In this document: one piece after another, positions 51,651 through 60,934 of the stretch
How the letters are laid out: the number at the start of each line of letters is the position of its first letter
Numbering within the stretch: position 1 is the first letter of the stretch
From: an uncultured Faecalibacterium sp.
GTDB taxonomy: Bacteria; Bacillota; Clostridia; Oscillospirales; Ruminococcaceae
Assembly (NCBI GenBank): GCA_944386015.1
Contig: CALWZK010000001.1
Span: 96,290-160,289, forward strand
DNA length: 64,000 bases
Direction: 5' to 3'
The notes under the pieces: model-generated
The model's database searches: none
Told to the model about the DNA's origin: nothing
What the model saw: only the letters and a program-made list of their open reading frames with translations
Made by a program: the position numbers and the translations under genes

Positions 51651-52169
51651 ATGGAAACGGTCTATTTTGATGCACCGAAAGACTGTATCGGCATCGCCCT
51701 GTCCGGCAAACAGGTGGTGTATACGGGCCTGGAAATTCACCGGGAGCCCGTCCGATACAGGGGCTGCCAAGCCCTGGCGCCTTTTCTCAAGGAGGATTTT
51801 CACTTTTACTTTGAGGATGAAGAACCCCAAATCCCGATCTACGCGGTTCCCCAGGTGCTGATCCTGGGCCATGACAGCGACGGCGGCTGGTTTGCTTCTA
51901 CCCGGATGGATGTCAGACTGGAGGAGGATTTCCCTCTGTTTTACATTTCCCGGGAGGGCAGGGTATACCAGGTGGAAGGGGAGAGCAGCCGGCTGCTGAC
52001 CGGCACCTTCCGGTGGCGGGAATGTCTGCGGCCCTCGGATGCGGTGAAACTTTACCCTTCCCGGGCGATGGCCCGGCGGGATTTTGAGATTCATGATCTG
52101 GCAGAACTGGATTTGCCCGGCCTGCCGGGGCAGGCAAAACAGAGCCGTCAGACAGGACAGGGAGGCTGA
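51651..52169 (+). CDS. Unknown protein coupled to UvrA2 (172 residues)
   Basis: A 172-residue soluble protein (METVYFDAPKDCIGIALSGK; YFEDEEPQIPIYAVPQVLIL) rich in beta strands and ending in a basic Gln/Gly tail. No family recognised. It has its own -10 (TACAAT at 51624) and a GGGGGAA site before the ATG. Its stop codon is three bases before the UvrA2 ATG, so the two are co-translated. A partner or accessory role for the ATPase is inferred from that coupling only. Confidence 0.7.
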   Translation: METVYFDAPKDCIGIALSGKQVVYTGLEIHREPVRYRGCQALAPFLKEDFHFYFEDEEPQIPIYAVPQVLILGHDSDGGWFASTRMDVRLEEDFPLFYISREGRVYQVEGESSRLLTGTFRWRECLRPSDAVKLYPSRAMARRDFEIHDLAELDLPGLPGQAKQSRQTGQGG

Positions 52170-52172
52170 ACC

Positions 52173-54692
52173 ATGGCAGATTACATCGAGATCCGGGGTG
52201 CCCGGGTCCACAACCTGAAAAACATTGACCTGGATGTGCCCCTGGGCAAACTGGTGGGGGTGGCCGGGGTGTCCGGCTCGGGCAAATCCTCCCTGGCCCT
52301 GGGCATTTTGTATGCGGAGGGCTCCCGCCGGTATCTGGAAGCCCTGTCGGCCTACACCCGGCGGCGCCTGACCCAGGCAGCCGAGGCCAACATTGACTCC
52401 ATCGAGTCCATCCCGGCGGCCCTGGCCCTGCATCAGCGGCCGGCGGTGCCCGGCATCCGCAGCACCTTCGGCACCTCCACCGAGCTGCTGAACGCCCTGC
52501 GGCTGATGTTCTCCCGGCTGGGCAGCCACCGCTGCCCCAACGGGCATCTGGTGCCGCCCTCCATGAATGTGGCGGCGGGCAGGCCCCTGGTCTGTCCGGT
52601 GTGCGGGGCAGCCTTTGACGGGCCCAGCGCCGAGAGCTTTTCCTTCAACAGCGAAGGCGCATGCAAGCGGTGCGGCGGCACAGGGATTGTGCGGACGGTG
52701 GATGAATCCACCCTGGTGCCGGATGAGTCCCTCACCATCGACCAGGGGGCGGTGGCTCCCTGGAACTCCCTGATGTGGTCCCTGATGACCGACGTCTGCC
52801 GGGCCATGGGAGTGCGGACCGATGTGCCCTTTTCCCAGCTGACCCAAAAGGAGCGGGACATCGTCTTTCACGGCCCGGCGGAAAAGAAACACATCTTTTA
52901 CCGCCCCAAGAACGGGGCCTCGGCAGGGGAGCTGGACTTCACCTATTTCAACGCCGTCTATACGGTGGAAAACGCCCTGGCCAAGGTGAAGGACGACAAG
53001 GGCATGAAACGGGTGGAACGGTTTTTGAAGCAGTCCCCCTGCCCCGACTGCGGCGGCACCCGCCTGAGCGAACAGGCCCGGTCCAGCCTGCTGCGGGGCA
53101 AAAACCTGGCCCAGGCTACTGCCATGACCCTGGACGAGCTGATCCCCTGGGTGGAGGAGGTGCCGGGGTCTCTGCCCGGGCCCATGCAGGAGATGGCCCA
53201 AAGCATCTGCCGCCAGTTCCTCCACACCGCCAAACGGCTGATGGATCTGGGGCTGGGGTATCTCTCCCTGGACCGGGCCGGGTCCACCCTGTCCACCGGG
53301 GAGCGCCAGCGGGTGCAGCTGGCCCGGGCGGTGCGGAACCGCACCACCGGGGTCCTCTATGTGCTGGACGAGCCCTCCATCGGCCTCCACCCCTCCAATG
53401 TGGACGGCCTGCTGGGGGTGGTGGAGGACCTGATCGCCCACGGCAACTCGGTGGTGCTGGTGGACCACGATGTGCGGGTGCTGAAGGCCGCTGACTGGAT
53501 CATCGAGATGGGCCCCGGCGCCGGGGAATACGGCGGCCAGGTGCTGGCCCAGGGTACGGTGGACCAGGTAAACCGGGCCCCGTGTTCTCTGATCGCCGGG
53601 TTCCTGAGCGGCCGCGAAAGCTCCATTGCCCGCCCCCGGGCGGCAGCAGACACCCTGTTTGACCAGGGGCACATCCGCCTGTCCACCCTGCCGCTGCACA
53701 CCGTCCACGCCCTGGATCTGGACCTGCCCAAAGGCCGGCTGATTGCGGTGACAGGGGTGTCCGGCTCGGGCAAAACCACCCTGATTCTGGAAAGCCTGAT
53801 CCCGGCCCTGAAGGCGAAAATTGCAGGCCAGGCCATGCCGGCCCACATCCGCTCGGTGGATGCCCCCGGCATCAGCCGGATTGACCTGATCGACGCCACC
53901 CCCATTGGAGTGAATGTCCGGTCCACCGTGGCCACCTACAGCGGGGTGCTGGACGATCTGCGCCGGCTGTTTGCGGCGGTGCCCGAGGCCAGGGAAAAGG
54001 GGTACAAGGCAGGGGATTTCTCCTACAACACCGGGTCCCTGCGGTGCCCCGGCTGTGACGGCACCGGCCAGATCACCATGGACGTCCAGTTTCTGCCCGA
54101 CGTGGACATTGTCTGCCCCGACTGCGGGGGCCGGCGGTATGGGAAAGCTGCTGCCGCCATCCGCTGCCGGGCCAAAAAGGCCCCGGCGGATGACCCCGGC
54201 GTCTCGCTGCCCCAGCTGATGGGGATGACGGTGAAGCAGGCCCTGGACCGGCTGGCGGGACATAAAAAGGTTACCGACAAACTGCAGGTGCTGAACGACC
54301 TGGGCCTGGGCTATCTGACCCTGGGAGAGGCGACGCCGGCTTTGTCGGGTGGCGAAGCCCAGCGGCTCAAGCTGGCGGCTGAGATGGGCCGGGCCCAGGA
54401 CGACGCGGTGTTTGTCTTTGACGAGCCCACCATCGGCCTCCACCCGCTGGATGTGCGGGTGCTGCTGGGGGTGTTCCAGCGGCTGATCGGCGCCGGCGCC
54501 ACCGTGGTTGTCATCGAGCACGACCTGGATATGATTTTGAACGCCGACTATGTGGTGGATCTGGGCCCCGGCGGCGGCAAGGCCGGGGGCCGGATTGTGG
54601 CGGCGGGCACCCCGGAGCAGGTGGCCCAAAACCCCGCCAGCCTCACCGGCACCTATTTGAAAGAGTGCCTGCGGCAGGAGGCTGCCCGTTGA
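52173..54692 (+). CDS. UvrA-like ABC ATPase (UvrA2 type)
   Basis: An 839-residue paralogue of excinuclease subunit UvrA, about 100 residues shorter than housekeeping UvrA. Two ABC ATPases are seen: Walker A GVSGSGKSS near residue 32 and GVSGSGKTT in the second half, with signatures LSTGERQRVQLARAV and LSGGEAQRLKLAAEM. Zinc-finger pairs CPVCG/CKRCG, CPDCG, and CPGCDG/CPDCGG are present. The region where UvrA binds UvrB appears reduced, as in class II UvrA proteins tied to resistance to DNA-intercalating antibiotics. No uvrB or uvrC is adjacent. Confidence 0.9.
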   Translation: MADYIEIRGARVHNLKNIDLDVPLGKLVGVAGVSGSGKSSLALGILYAEGSRRYLEALSAYTRRRLTQAAEANIDSIESIPAALALHQRPAVPGIRSTFGTSTELLNALRLMFSRLGSHRCPNGHLVPPSMNVAAGRPLVCPVCGAAFDGPSAESFSFNSEGACKRCGGTGIVRTVDESTLVPDESLTIDQGAVAPWNSLMWSLMTDVCRAMGVRTDVPFSQLTQKERDIVFHGPAEKKHIFYRPKNGASAGELDFTYFNAVYTVENALAKVKDDKGMKRVERFLKQSPCPDCGGTRLSEQARSSLLRGKNLAQATAMTLDELIPWVEEVPGSLPGPMQEMAQSICRQFLHTAKRLMDLGLGYLSLDRAGSTLSTGERQRVQLARAVRNRTTGVLYVLDEPSIGLHPSNVDGLLGVVEDLIAHGNSVVLVDHDVRVLKAADWIIEMGPGAGEYGGQVLAQGTVDQVNRAPCSLIAGFLSGRESSIARPRAAADTLFDQGHIRLSTLPLHTVHALDLDLPKGRLIAVTGVSGSGKTTLILESLIPALKAKIAGQAMPAHIRSVDAPGISRIDLIDATPIGVNVRSTVATYSGVLDDLRRLFAAVPEAREKGYKAGDFSYNTGSLRCPGCDGTGQITMDVQFLPDVDIVCPDCGGRRYGKAAAAIRCRAKKAPADDPGVSLPQLMGMTVKQALDRLAGHKKVTDKLQVLNDLGLGYLTLGEATPALSGGEAQRLKLAAEMGRAQDDAVFVFDEPTIGLHPLDVRVLLGVFQRLIGAGATVVVIEHDLDMILNADYVVDLGPGGGKAGGRIVAAGTPEQVAQNPASLTGTYLKECLRQEAAR

Positions 54693-54701
54693 AATACAGC
54701 A

Positions 54702-54732
54702 AAACGGCCTGACAAACGTCAGGCCGTTTTTT
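54702..54732. terminator. Bidirectional terminator
   Basis: AAACGGCCTGAC pairs perfectly with GTCAGGCCGTTT, with T-runs on both strands. It separates the UvrA2 operon from the converging TPR gene. Confidence 0.95.
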
Positions 54733-54735
54733 GCT

Positions 54736-56991
54736 TCAGGCAGAAGGATTTGGTTCCCGGTCGGGCCGGGCGGCAAGGTTGCCGTCCTGGTCCAGCCACA
54801 CCTGGAAATAGGGGGCGTCCCGGCGGCTGGTCTGGTAGATCAGGCTCACCTGGTGGCCCAGCCGGATCAGAACCTGGACCAGGGTCCCGGTCTCGTCCAG
54901 CCCGGCCTGGCGGGTCAGCCAGCGCCCGCTGTCCATCCGCTGCTTCTGGGTCCGCAGCCAGCGGGGGTCCAGCTTGGAAAGGGCTGCCTCATTCATCTGG
55001 AACACAACCTCAAACCGACGGCCCTTGACGGTATAAGGGAAGCTGCAGTAAGGGTCATCCCGCTGGTATGCGGCGGGGTCGGGGCGGAAGATGGCGTAAA
55101 ACTGTTCCAGGCCCTTGGCATCGGTGGTAATGCAGGCGATGGAGCGGAGCTTTTCCACGGCGTCGGGGTCATCATCCTCCTGGAGGCTGCCGTCGGCGCC
55201 GGGGTCGATCCAGTGGTATTCCATCTGTTCCAGGCTGGCCCCGGCCCGGATTTCCTCCTGCAATGTCAAAAACTCATAGTCCCCCGGCACCAGGGCCAGG
55301 CCCTGCCGGACGGCTTCCAGCGCCCCGGCCCTGTCGCCAAAGTAAGCCCGGATCTTGGCGGCCTGGAGCCAGATCCAGGGGTAGGAGGGCTCCTGCTCTG
55401 TCCCGGCCTCGGCATAGCGGCGGGCCTCCTCCAGCCGGCCGCAGTAGGTGAGGGAACAGGAATACCGGTAATACCAGGCCCCGCAGCCGGCGGCAGCAGG
55501 CTCCGAGTCGGGCATCCACTGGGCGGCCCGGTAGTAAAACTCGTATTCGCCGATGTTGTTGCAGGCAAAGGCATACCAGAGGGCGATCTGCAAATCCCGG
55601 CGGGCCTGCCCCTCGGTGAACTGCCCGGACTGGACGCCTTCCTGGATCAAGTGCTGCAGGTAATCCAGCATCTTGTAGTAGTAGCCGGAACCGTCCTCGC
55701 AGAAGGATTCCAGGGCTTCGATATCTTGGGGGTGGAGCAGGGAGCTGGTCTCAGGGTCCAGGGCGGGCTTGTCCTCCCGGGTGAACAGCCGGACGGTGGA
55801 GACATCCCGGCGGAAGGAGTGAAAGTTGGCCCAGTCCAGGCCGCTGCCTGCAAAAAAGTCCCTGGCTGCGTCCAGGACGGCGGGCAGATCCCAGGCCAGA
55901 AAGTCCAGATAGCCGCAGAAAGTGCCCCGGGCATAGCCGGTGATGGTGCAGGCCTCGGGGCCGGCCTGCCGGTCCAGGGCGGCCTGCAAATCTTCCAGCA
56001 CCGTCGAAAAAGCGTCCTGGCCCGATGAAAGCGGCCAGCAGAAAAAGCCGGCGGCGATCCCGTGCCGGTGGCACAGGTCGATCTCAGCGTCATCGTTTTC
56101 CAGATACCCTGCCAGCAGGGGCGGGCAGCTGGTGACGCCGTCGGTGACGTCCATCCGCCAGTCGGCGTCAGGGTCGGGGTTGGGCAGGGCGCGGTAACAG
56201 AACCGGGCGGGAGAGCCGGATTCCGGGTCCTCCTCAGCGGTCTGGATGCCCGGCGGCAGCTGCTCCGGGGCAAAGGATGCAGCCCCGTCGGGGCGGTCAG
56301 TGATGATTACATCCCAGCGGGTGCGCAGGGGTTCAGGCATCTGCTGCCGGAAAAAATCCAGGGCCATGGCCAGGGGCAGGCTGCCCGCCGCAGAACAGCA
56401 GAGCTGGCACCGGCCGCCGCTGGTCTCCAGGGCGGGCCGCATTTCCTCCACAACCGGGGCCAGCAGCTGCTGACAGAGGGCTGCGGCCTGCTGGGTCTGA
56501 CCCTGGCCCAGCAGATTCAGCAGCCCGGCTTCTCCCTGTCTGAAGGCGGCCCAGGCTGCGGCGGCCCGCTCCCGGAACTGCTGCTGGAACCAGGGCAGGG
56601 CCAGCCGCTCGCGGCAGTCGCTGATCAGAGACTGCACTTCCTCTGCGGTATTGACGTCGGGGCCGTCGCCGGGGTGGAGGTCCAGGGCCCGGATGAAATA
56701 CCGGAGGGCCGGGCCCTCCTGATCCAGGTAGTAGTAGGCGTAGCCCATCCGGAAGTTCCAGCTGTAGGTATCCTGCAACTCCGCCTGATGGGCTTCCAGC
56801 AGGCCGATAGCCCGGCGCAGCAGGGCCCGGCCATCCCTGGTCTCGGGGTCGGCGAGATTGTTGCAGGCCCGGGCCAGCTCCATGTCGGTGTCAGCGGTGC
56901 GCTGTTCAGGGGAAAGGGCCTCGATGGCATCAAAGATTTTCTGGTGTTGGTCGTGGATGTGCCACACCTGGCACTGTTCCAGCAGCGTCAT
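54736..56991 (-). CDS. Large tetratricopeptide-repeat protein of unknown function
   Basis: A 751-residue cytoplasmic protein. Residues about 1-130 and 440-590 contain TPR-like helical repeats (NFRMGYAYYYLDQEGPALRY; YAEAGTEQEPSYPWIWLQAA). Between them is a mixed alpha/beta region with FCYRALPNPDPDADWRMDV. The C-terminal 150 residues form a separate domain (YCSFPYTVKGRRFEVVFQMN; DAPYFQVWLDQDGN). The ATG at 56991 follows AAAGGAGG. The layout resembles uncharacterised TPR proteins of gut Clostridia; no enzymatic motif is visible. It is divergent from the valS T-box leader. Confidence 0.8.
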   Translation of the reverse strand: MTLLEQCQVWHIHDQHQKIFDAIEALSPEQRTADTDMELARACNNLADPETRDGRALLRRAIGLLEAHQAELQDTYSWNFRMGYAYYYLDQEGPALRYFIRALDLHPGDGPDVNTAEEVQSLISDCRERLALPWFQQQFRERAAAAWAAFRQGEAGLLNLLGQGQTQQAAALCQQLLAPVVEEMRPALETSGGRCQLCCSAAGSLPLAMALDFFRQQMPEPLRTRWDVIITDRPDGAASFAPEQLPPGIQTAEEDPESGSPARFCYRALPNPDPDADWRMDVTDGVTSCPPLLAGYLENDDAEIDLCHRHGIAAGFFCWPLSSGQDAFSTVLEDLQAALDRQAGPEACTITGYARGTFCGYLDFLAWDLPAVLDAARDFFAGSGLDWANFHSFRRDVSTVRLFTREDKPALDPETSSLLHPQDIEALESFCEDGSGYYYKMLDYLQHLIQEGVQSGQFTEGQARRDLQIALWYAFACNNIGEYEFYYRAAQWMPDSEPAAAGCGAWYYRYSCSLTYCGRLEEARRYAEAGTEQEPSYPWIWLQAAKIRAYFGDRAGALEAVRQGLALVPGDYEFLTLQEEIRAGASLEQMEYHWIDPGADGSLQEDDDPDAVEKLRSIACITTDAKGLEQFYAIFRPDPAAYQRDDPYCSFPYTVKGRRFEVVFQMNEAALSKLDPRWLRTQKQRMDSGRWLTRQAGLDETGTLVQVLIRLGHQVSLIYQTSRRDAPYFQVWLDQDGNLAARPDREPNPSA

Positions 56992-57285
56992 GGAGAACCT
57001 CCTTTGGCTCAGGGTGCAAAAAGGCCGCAGAAACACTGCCGCTGCCCTCAAAGGGCGCGGTGTTCTGCGGCCGGGATCAATACGGGGCTGGTGGGATGCA
57101 TGGCGGTGCCTCGCTGCGAAAAAGGAAATCTTCTGTTTCTTGCTTTTATTGTACCACAGAAAGGAGGAAAGCGGAGATAAAATTTGGCTTTTTTGCAGAA
57201 AAAAGGCGGAATTTTGCCGGATTCTGTCCTCTGCCGCGGCAAATCGGCGCCGCGGCCCGGGCCGGGGCCGGGACCGGGTTGGATA

Positions 57286-57314
57286 TTGACAAACCGGCCC
57301 AAAACCGCTATATT
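57286..57314 (+). promoter_or_regulatory. Promoter of the valS operon
   Basis: TTGACA, 17 bases, TATATT, about 15 bases before the T-box leader. The 290 bases between the TPR gene and this promoter hold no gene. Confidence 0.85.
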
Positions 57315-57329
57315 TATTCCATCCAAATG

Positions 57330-57586
57330 CGATGAAGGAGAGTGTGTGCTGCGGCCACCCTTGCAGAGAGCCGGGTTCGGTGCAAGCCGGCAGGGCAGGG
57401 CAGCGCGCTGTCACTCCGGAGCTGGAGCGGTGAAAGGCGGTCAGCCTGTCAGCCGCTCCCGGGTTTGCCCCACGTTACCGGGGCGTCAAGAGGCGCGGCG
57501 TCAGAGCTGACCCCGCGCAATTTGGGTGGTACCGCGGCTCAAAAGATTCAGCCGTCCCATGGAATTTCCGTGGGGCGGCTTTTTTG
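57330..57586 (+). ncRNA. T-box riboswitch leader, valine-specific
   Basis: The T-box consensus TGGGTGGTACCGCGG lies at 57531-57537 and nearby, after an AG-bulge/distal loop (AGAGAGCCGG; GGTGCAA) in Stem I. The triplet GTC at 57410-57412, on the 3' side of Stem I, is the likely specifier and reads valine, matching the downstream synthetase. A terminator stem (GCCGTCCCA with TGGGGCGGC, then six T residues) ends the leader at about 57585, with the antiterminator formed by the T-box sequence. Uncharged tRNA-Val should permit read-through. The exact 5' boundary and the specifier position are inferred by eye. Confidence 0.9.
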
Positions 57587-57618
57587 TCCCCCACCAGCAC
57601 AAACAGGAGGATTTGCCC

Positions 57619-60321
57619 ATGAAGGAACTCGCAAAGCAATATGATCCCAGCCAGGTGGAGGACCGGATCTACCAGTTCTGGCAGGATGGCGGCTACTTCC
57701 ACACCAAGGCCGACCCCGACAAGAAACCCTACACCATCGTGATGCCGCCGCCGAATGTCACCGGCCAGCTGCACATGGGCCACGCCGTGGACAACACCAT
57801 GCAGGATATCCTGATCCGCACCAAGCGGATGCAGGGCTATGCCGCCCTGTGGGTCCCCGGCACCGACCACGCATCCATTGCCACCGAGGCCAAGGTGGTG
57901 GAGGCCATGGCCAAGGAGGGCCTGACCAAGCAGGACCTGGGCCGCGAAGGTTTCCTGGAGCGCGCCTGGGACTGGAAAAACCGGTTTGGCAGCCGGATTG
58001 TCAGCCAGCTGAAAAAGCTGGGCAGCAGCTGCGACTGGCAGCGGGAGCGGTTCACCATGGATGAGGGCTGCTCCAAAGCAGTGCGGGAGGTCTTTGTCCG
58101 CCTGTACGACCAGGGCCTGATCTACCGCGGCAACCGGATGGTCAACTGGTGCCCCCACTGCAACACCTCCATCTCGGACGCCGAGGTGGAGTACACCGAG
58201 CAGGACGGCCACTTCTGGCATCTGCTCTACCCGGTGAAAGAGACCGGCGAGATGCTGGAGCTGGCCACCACCCGTCCCGAGACCATGCTGGGCGATACCG
58301 CCGTGGCCATCAATGCCGATGACCCCCGCTACGCCCACCTGCACGGCTGCCATGTGATCCTGCCCCTGCTGAACAAGGAGATCCCCATCGTCTGCGATGA
58401 GCACGCCGATATGACCAAGGGCACCGGCGTGGTGAAGATCACCCCCGCCCACGACCCCAACGACTTTGAGGTGGGCCTGCGCCACAACCTGCCCATCGTC
58501 CGGGTCTTCACCTATGATGGCCACATGACCGGCGCCGCCGACAAGGCCGCTGCCGACGCCCTCTTCGCCGCCGGCAAGAACACCGTCAACGAGCCCGAGG
58601 TGCTGGACTGCGGCAAGTATGCCGGCATGACCACCATGGAGGCCCGCAAGGCCATCCTGGCTGACCTGGAGGCCGGCGGCTACCTGAAAGAGGTGGAGCC
58701 CCTGCGCCACGAGGTGGGCACCTGCTACCGCTGCCACACCACCATCGAGCCCATGGTCTCCAAGCAGTGGTTTGTGCGGATGGAGCCTCTGGCCAAGCCC
58801 GCCATCGAGTCGGTGGAAAAGGGCGAGATCCGCTTTGTCCCCGAGCGCTTCACCAAGAACTATATGAACTGGATGAAGAACACCCGTGACTGGTGCATCA
58901 GCCGCCAGCTGTGGTGGGGCCATCAGATCCCCGCCTGGTACTGCGACGAGTGCGGCGAGACGGTGGTGGCCAAGGAAGCCCCCGCTGCCTGCCCCAAGTG
59001 CGGCTGCACCCATCTCACCCGGGACCCCGACACCCTGGACACCTGGTTCTCCTCGGCCCTGTGGCCCTTCAGCACCCTGGGCTGGCCCGAGCAGACCGAG
59101 GATCTGGCCTACTTCTATCCCACCGACACCCTGGTCACCGGCTATGACATCATTGGCTTCTGGGTCAGCCGGATGATCTTCTCGGGCCTGGCCTACACCG
59201 GCAAGGCTCCTTTCCACACCGTCTGCATCCACGGCATTGTCCGTGACAGCCAGGGACGCAAGATGTCCAAGAGCCTGGGCAACGGCATCGACCCGCTGGA
59301 AGTCATCGCCAAGTACGGCGCCGACGCCCTGCGGTTTATGCTGGTGGATGGCTCCACCCCCGGCAACGACATGCGCTACAGCGAGAAAAAGGTGGAGGCT
59401 GCCCGCAACTTTGCCAACAAGCTGTGGAACGCCACCCGCTTTGTCCTGATGAACCTGCCCGAGGACTTCACCCCCGGCCTGCCCGACGCCAGCCTGCTGG
59501 ATATGAGCGACAAGTGGGTGCTGACCAAGCTGAGCCAGGTGGCCGGCGCCATGACCGACAACATCGACCACTACGAGCTGGGCCTGGCTGCCGCCAAGAT
59601 CAACAGCTTTATCTGGGATGTCTACTGCGACTGGTTCATTGAGATTGCCAAGCCCCGCCTGAACTCGGGCGACCCCGTCCAGGCCGATACTGCCCGCCGG
59701 GTGCTGGTCCATGTCCTGAGCGAGGCCCTGAAGCTGCTGCATCCCTTCATGCCCTTCATCACCGAGGAGCTGTACCAGGCTCTGCCCGGCAGCGGCGAGA
59801 CCATCATGACCGCCGCCTGGCCCACCCCCAACGAGGCCTTCAGCTGGCCCGAGGAGGAGGAAGCCTTTGAGAAGGTGATGGACTATATCAAGGCGGTCCG
59901 CACCATGCGCACCGAGATGAACGTCCATCCCGCCAAGAAGACCAGCATGGTCATCGAGACCGCAGACCCGGTGCCCTTCCAGCGGGCCCAGATCTACCTG
60001 GCCAAGTTTGCCTTTGCCACCGAGGTTTCCTTCACCGAAAAATACACCGGCACCACCGATGGCATGGTGCAGGTGTCCACCCACGCTGCCCGCGGCTTCA
60101 TCCCCATGATGGAGCTGGTGGACCGTGAGAAGGAGCTGGCCCGCCTGAACAAGGAAAAGGCCAAGGCAGAAAAAGAGCTGGCCATGTTCAAAAACCAGCT
60201 GGCCAACCCCAAGTTTGTGGAGAAGGCCCCCGCTGCCCTGGTGGAGGAAACCCGGGCCAAGATGGCCCGCAGCCAGGATAAGCTGACCAACATTGAACAG
60301 AGCATCCAGGCTCTGGGCTGA
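57619..60321 (+). CDS. valS: Valyl-tRNA synthetase
   Basis: Charges tRNA-Val; 900 residues, close to the usual 880. The class I signatures are HMGH at 52-55 and KMSKS at 548-552. The editing domain includes TTRPETMLGD, and the C-terminal coiled coil (DREKELARLNKEKAKAEKEL) is typical of ValS. AGGAGG lies nine bases before the ATG. It is controlled by the upstream T-box and followed closely by a VanZ-like gene and a folC-like gene; valS-folC is a conserved Firmicute arrangement. Confidence 0.98.
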   Translation: MKELAKQYDPSQVEDRIYQFWQDGGYFHTKADPDKKPYTIVMPPPNVTGQLHMGHAVDNTMQDILIRTKRMQGYAALWVPGTDHASIATEAKVVEAMAKEGLTKQDLGREGFLERAWDWKNRFGSRIVSQLKKLGSSCDWQRERFTMDEGCSKAVREVFVRLYDQGLIYRGNRMVNWCPHCNTSISDAEVEYTEQDGHFWHLLYPVKETGEMLELATTRPETMLGDTAVAINADDPRYAHLHGCHVILPLLNKEIPIVCDEHADMTKGTGVVKITPAHDPNDFEVGLRHNLPIVRVFTYDGHMTGAADKAAADALFAAGKNTVNEPEVLDCGKYAGMTTMEARKAILADLEAGGYLKEVEPLRHEVGTCYRCHTTIEPMVSKQWFVRMEPLAKPAIESVEKGEIRFVPERFTKNYMNWMKNTRDWCISRQLWWGHQIPAWYCDECGETVVAKEAPAACPKCGCTHLTRDPDTLDTWFSSALWPFSTLGWPEQTEDLAYFYPTDTLVTGYDIIGFWVSRMIFSGLAYTGKAPFHTVCIHGIVRDSQGRKMSKSLGNGIDPLEVIAKYGADALRFMLVDGSTPGNDMRYSEKKVEAARNFANKLWNATRFVLMNLPEDFTPGLPDASLLDMSDKWVLTKLSQVAGAMTDNIDHYELGLAAAKINSFIWDVYCDWFIEIAKPRLNSGDPVQADTARRVLVHVLSEALKLLHPFMPFITEELYQALPGSGETIMTAAWPTPNEAFSWPEEEEAFEKVMDYIKAVRTMRTEMNVHPAKKTSMVIETADPVPFQRAQIYLAKFAFATEVSFTEKYTGTTDGMVQVSTHAARGFIPMMELVDREKELARLNKEKAKAEKELAMFKNQLANPKFVEKAPAALVEETRAKMARSQDKLTNIEQSIQALG

Positions 60322-60331
60322 TGGGAGAACT

Positions 60332-60856
60332 ATGAACAAAACGCGTTGCAGCTGGCTTTGGACCATCCTGAAACTGCTGGTGCTGGCAGGGCTGGCGTGG
60401 ACGGTCTGCTTCATCTTCTCCAACTCGATGCAGACGGCGACCGTATCCTCCGGTGCCAGCGGGCGGGTGCTGGCTCTCCTGCAGGACCTGCTGCGCCGTC
60501 TGGGCCATCCCGGCCTGGCGGCCCGGCTGACCGACCACATCGTCCGCAAACTGGCCCATTTCTGTGAGTATATGCTGGAGGGCTTCTTCCTGGTGCTGGT
60601 GACCCGGGTTGCGGCCGGGCGCCATCGGCGCCTGCTGCCTTACCTCAGCTGGCCGGCGTTGGCGGGCGTCCTGACAGCCCTCACCGACGAGACCATCCAG
60701 CTGTTCTTCCAGGGCCGGGGCAGCCGCGTCACCGATGTCTGGATTGATTTCGGCGGCGTAGTGGCCGGCATGCTGGCAGGCCTGGTCTTCCTGGCCCTGC
60801 TCCGGGCCCTCTTTGGGGCTCTCTTTGGGCACCATCCCCGCGAATCACAATCATAA
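60332..60856 (+). CDS. VanZ-like membrane protein
   Basis: A 174-residue membrane protein of the VanZ-like family. Motifs are RKLAHFCEYMLEG, ALTDETIQLFFQGRGSRVTD and DFGGVVAGMLAG, all conserved in VanZ-like proteins. Four hydrophobic helices are seen. It starts ten bases after valS with GGGAGAAC. VanZ confers teicoplanin resistance in enterococci, but most chromosomal relatives have unknown roles. The inverted repeat of about 40 bases downstream (60868-60911) could be a weak terminator. Confidence 0.88.
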   Translation: MNKTRCSWLWTILKLLVLAGLAWTVCFIFSNSMQTATVSSGASGRVLALLQDLLRRLGHPGLAARLTDHIVRKLAHFCEYMLEGFFLVLVTRVAAGRHRRLLPYLSWPALAGVLTALTDETIQLFFQGRGSRVTDVWIDFGGVVAGMLAGLVFLALLRALFGALFGHHPRESQS

Positions 60857-60867
60857 ACAGCAACCTG

Positions 60868-60911
60868 AAACGCCTGAATCTCCCAATCAAACATTGGAAA
60901 TTTGGGCGTTT
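60868..60911 (+). terminator. Hairpin between the vanZ-like gene and folC
   Basis: AAACGCC pairs with GGGCGTTT around an inner CAAT-ATTG stem; the T-run is poor, so termination is probably partial. Confidence 0.4.
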
Positions 60912-60934
60912 CAGTCTTTGGAAAGGAATTGATC

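Noticed and set aside
51444..54776. 1110-residue open frame opposite the UvrA2 gene
   Set aside because: Shadow frame spanning three features and a terminator; the plus strand has clear ATPase motifs.
57475..60549. 1024-residue open frame opposite valS
   Set aside because: Antisense to valyl-tRNA synthetase and across the T-box terminator; no protein family features.
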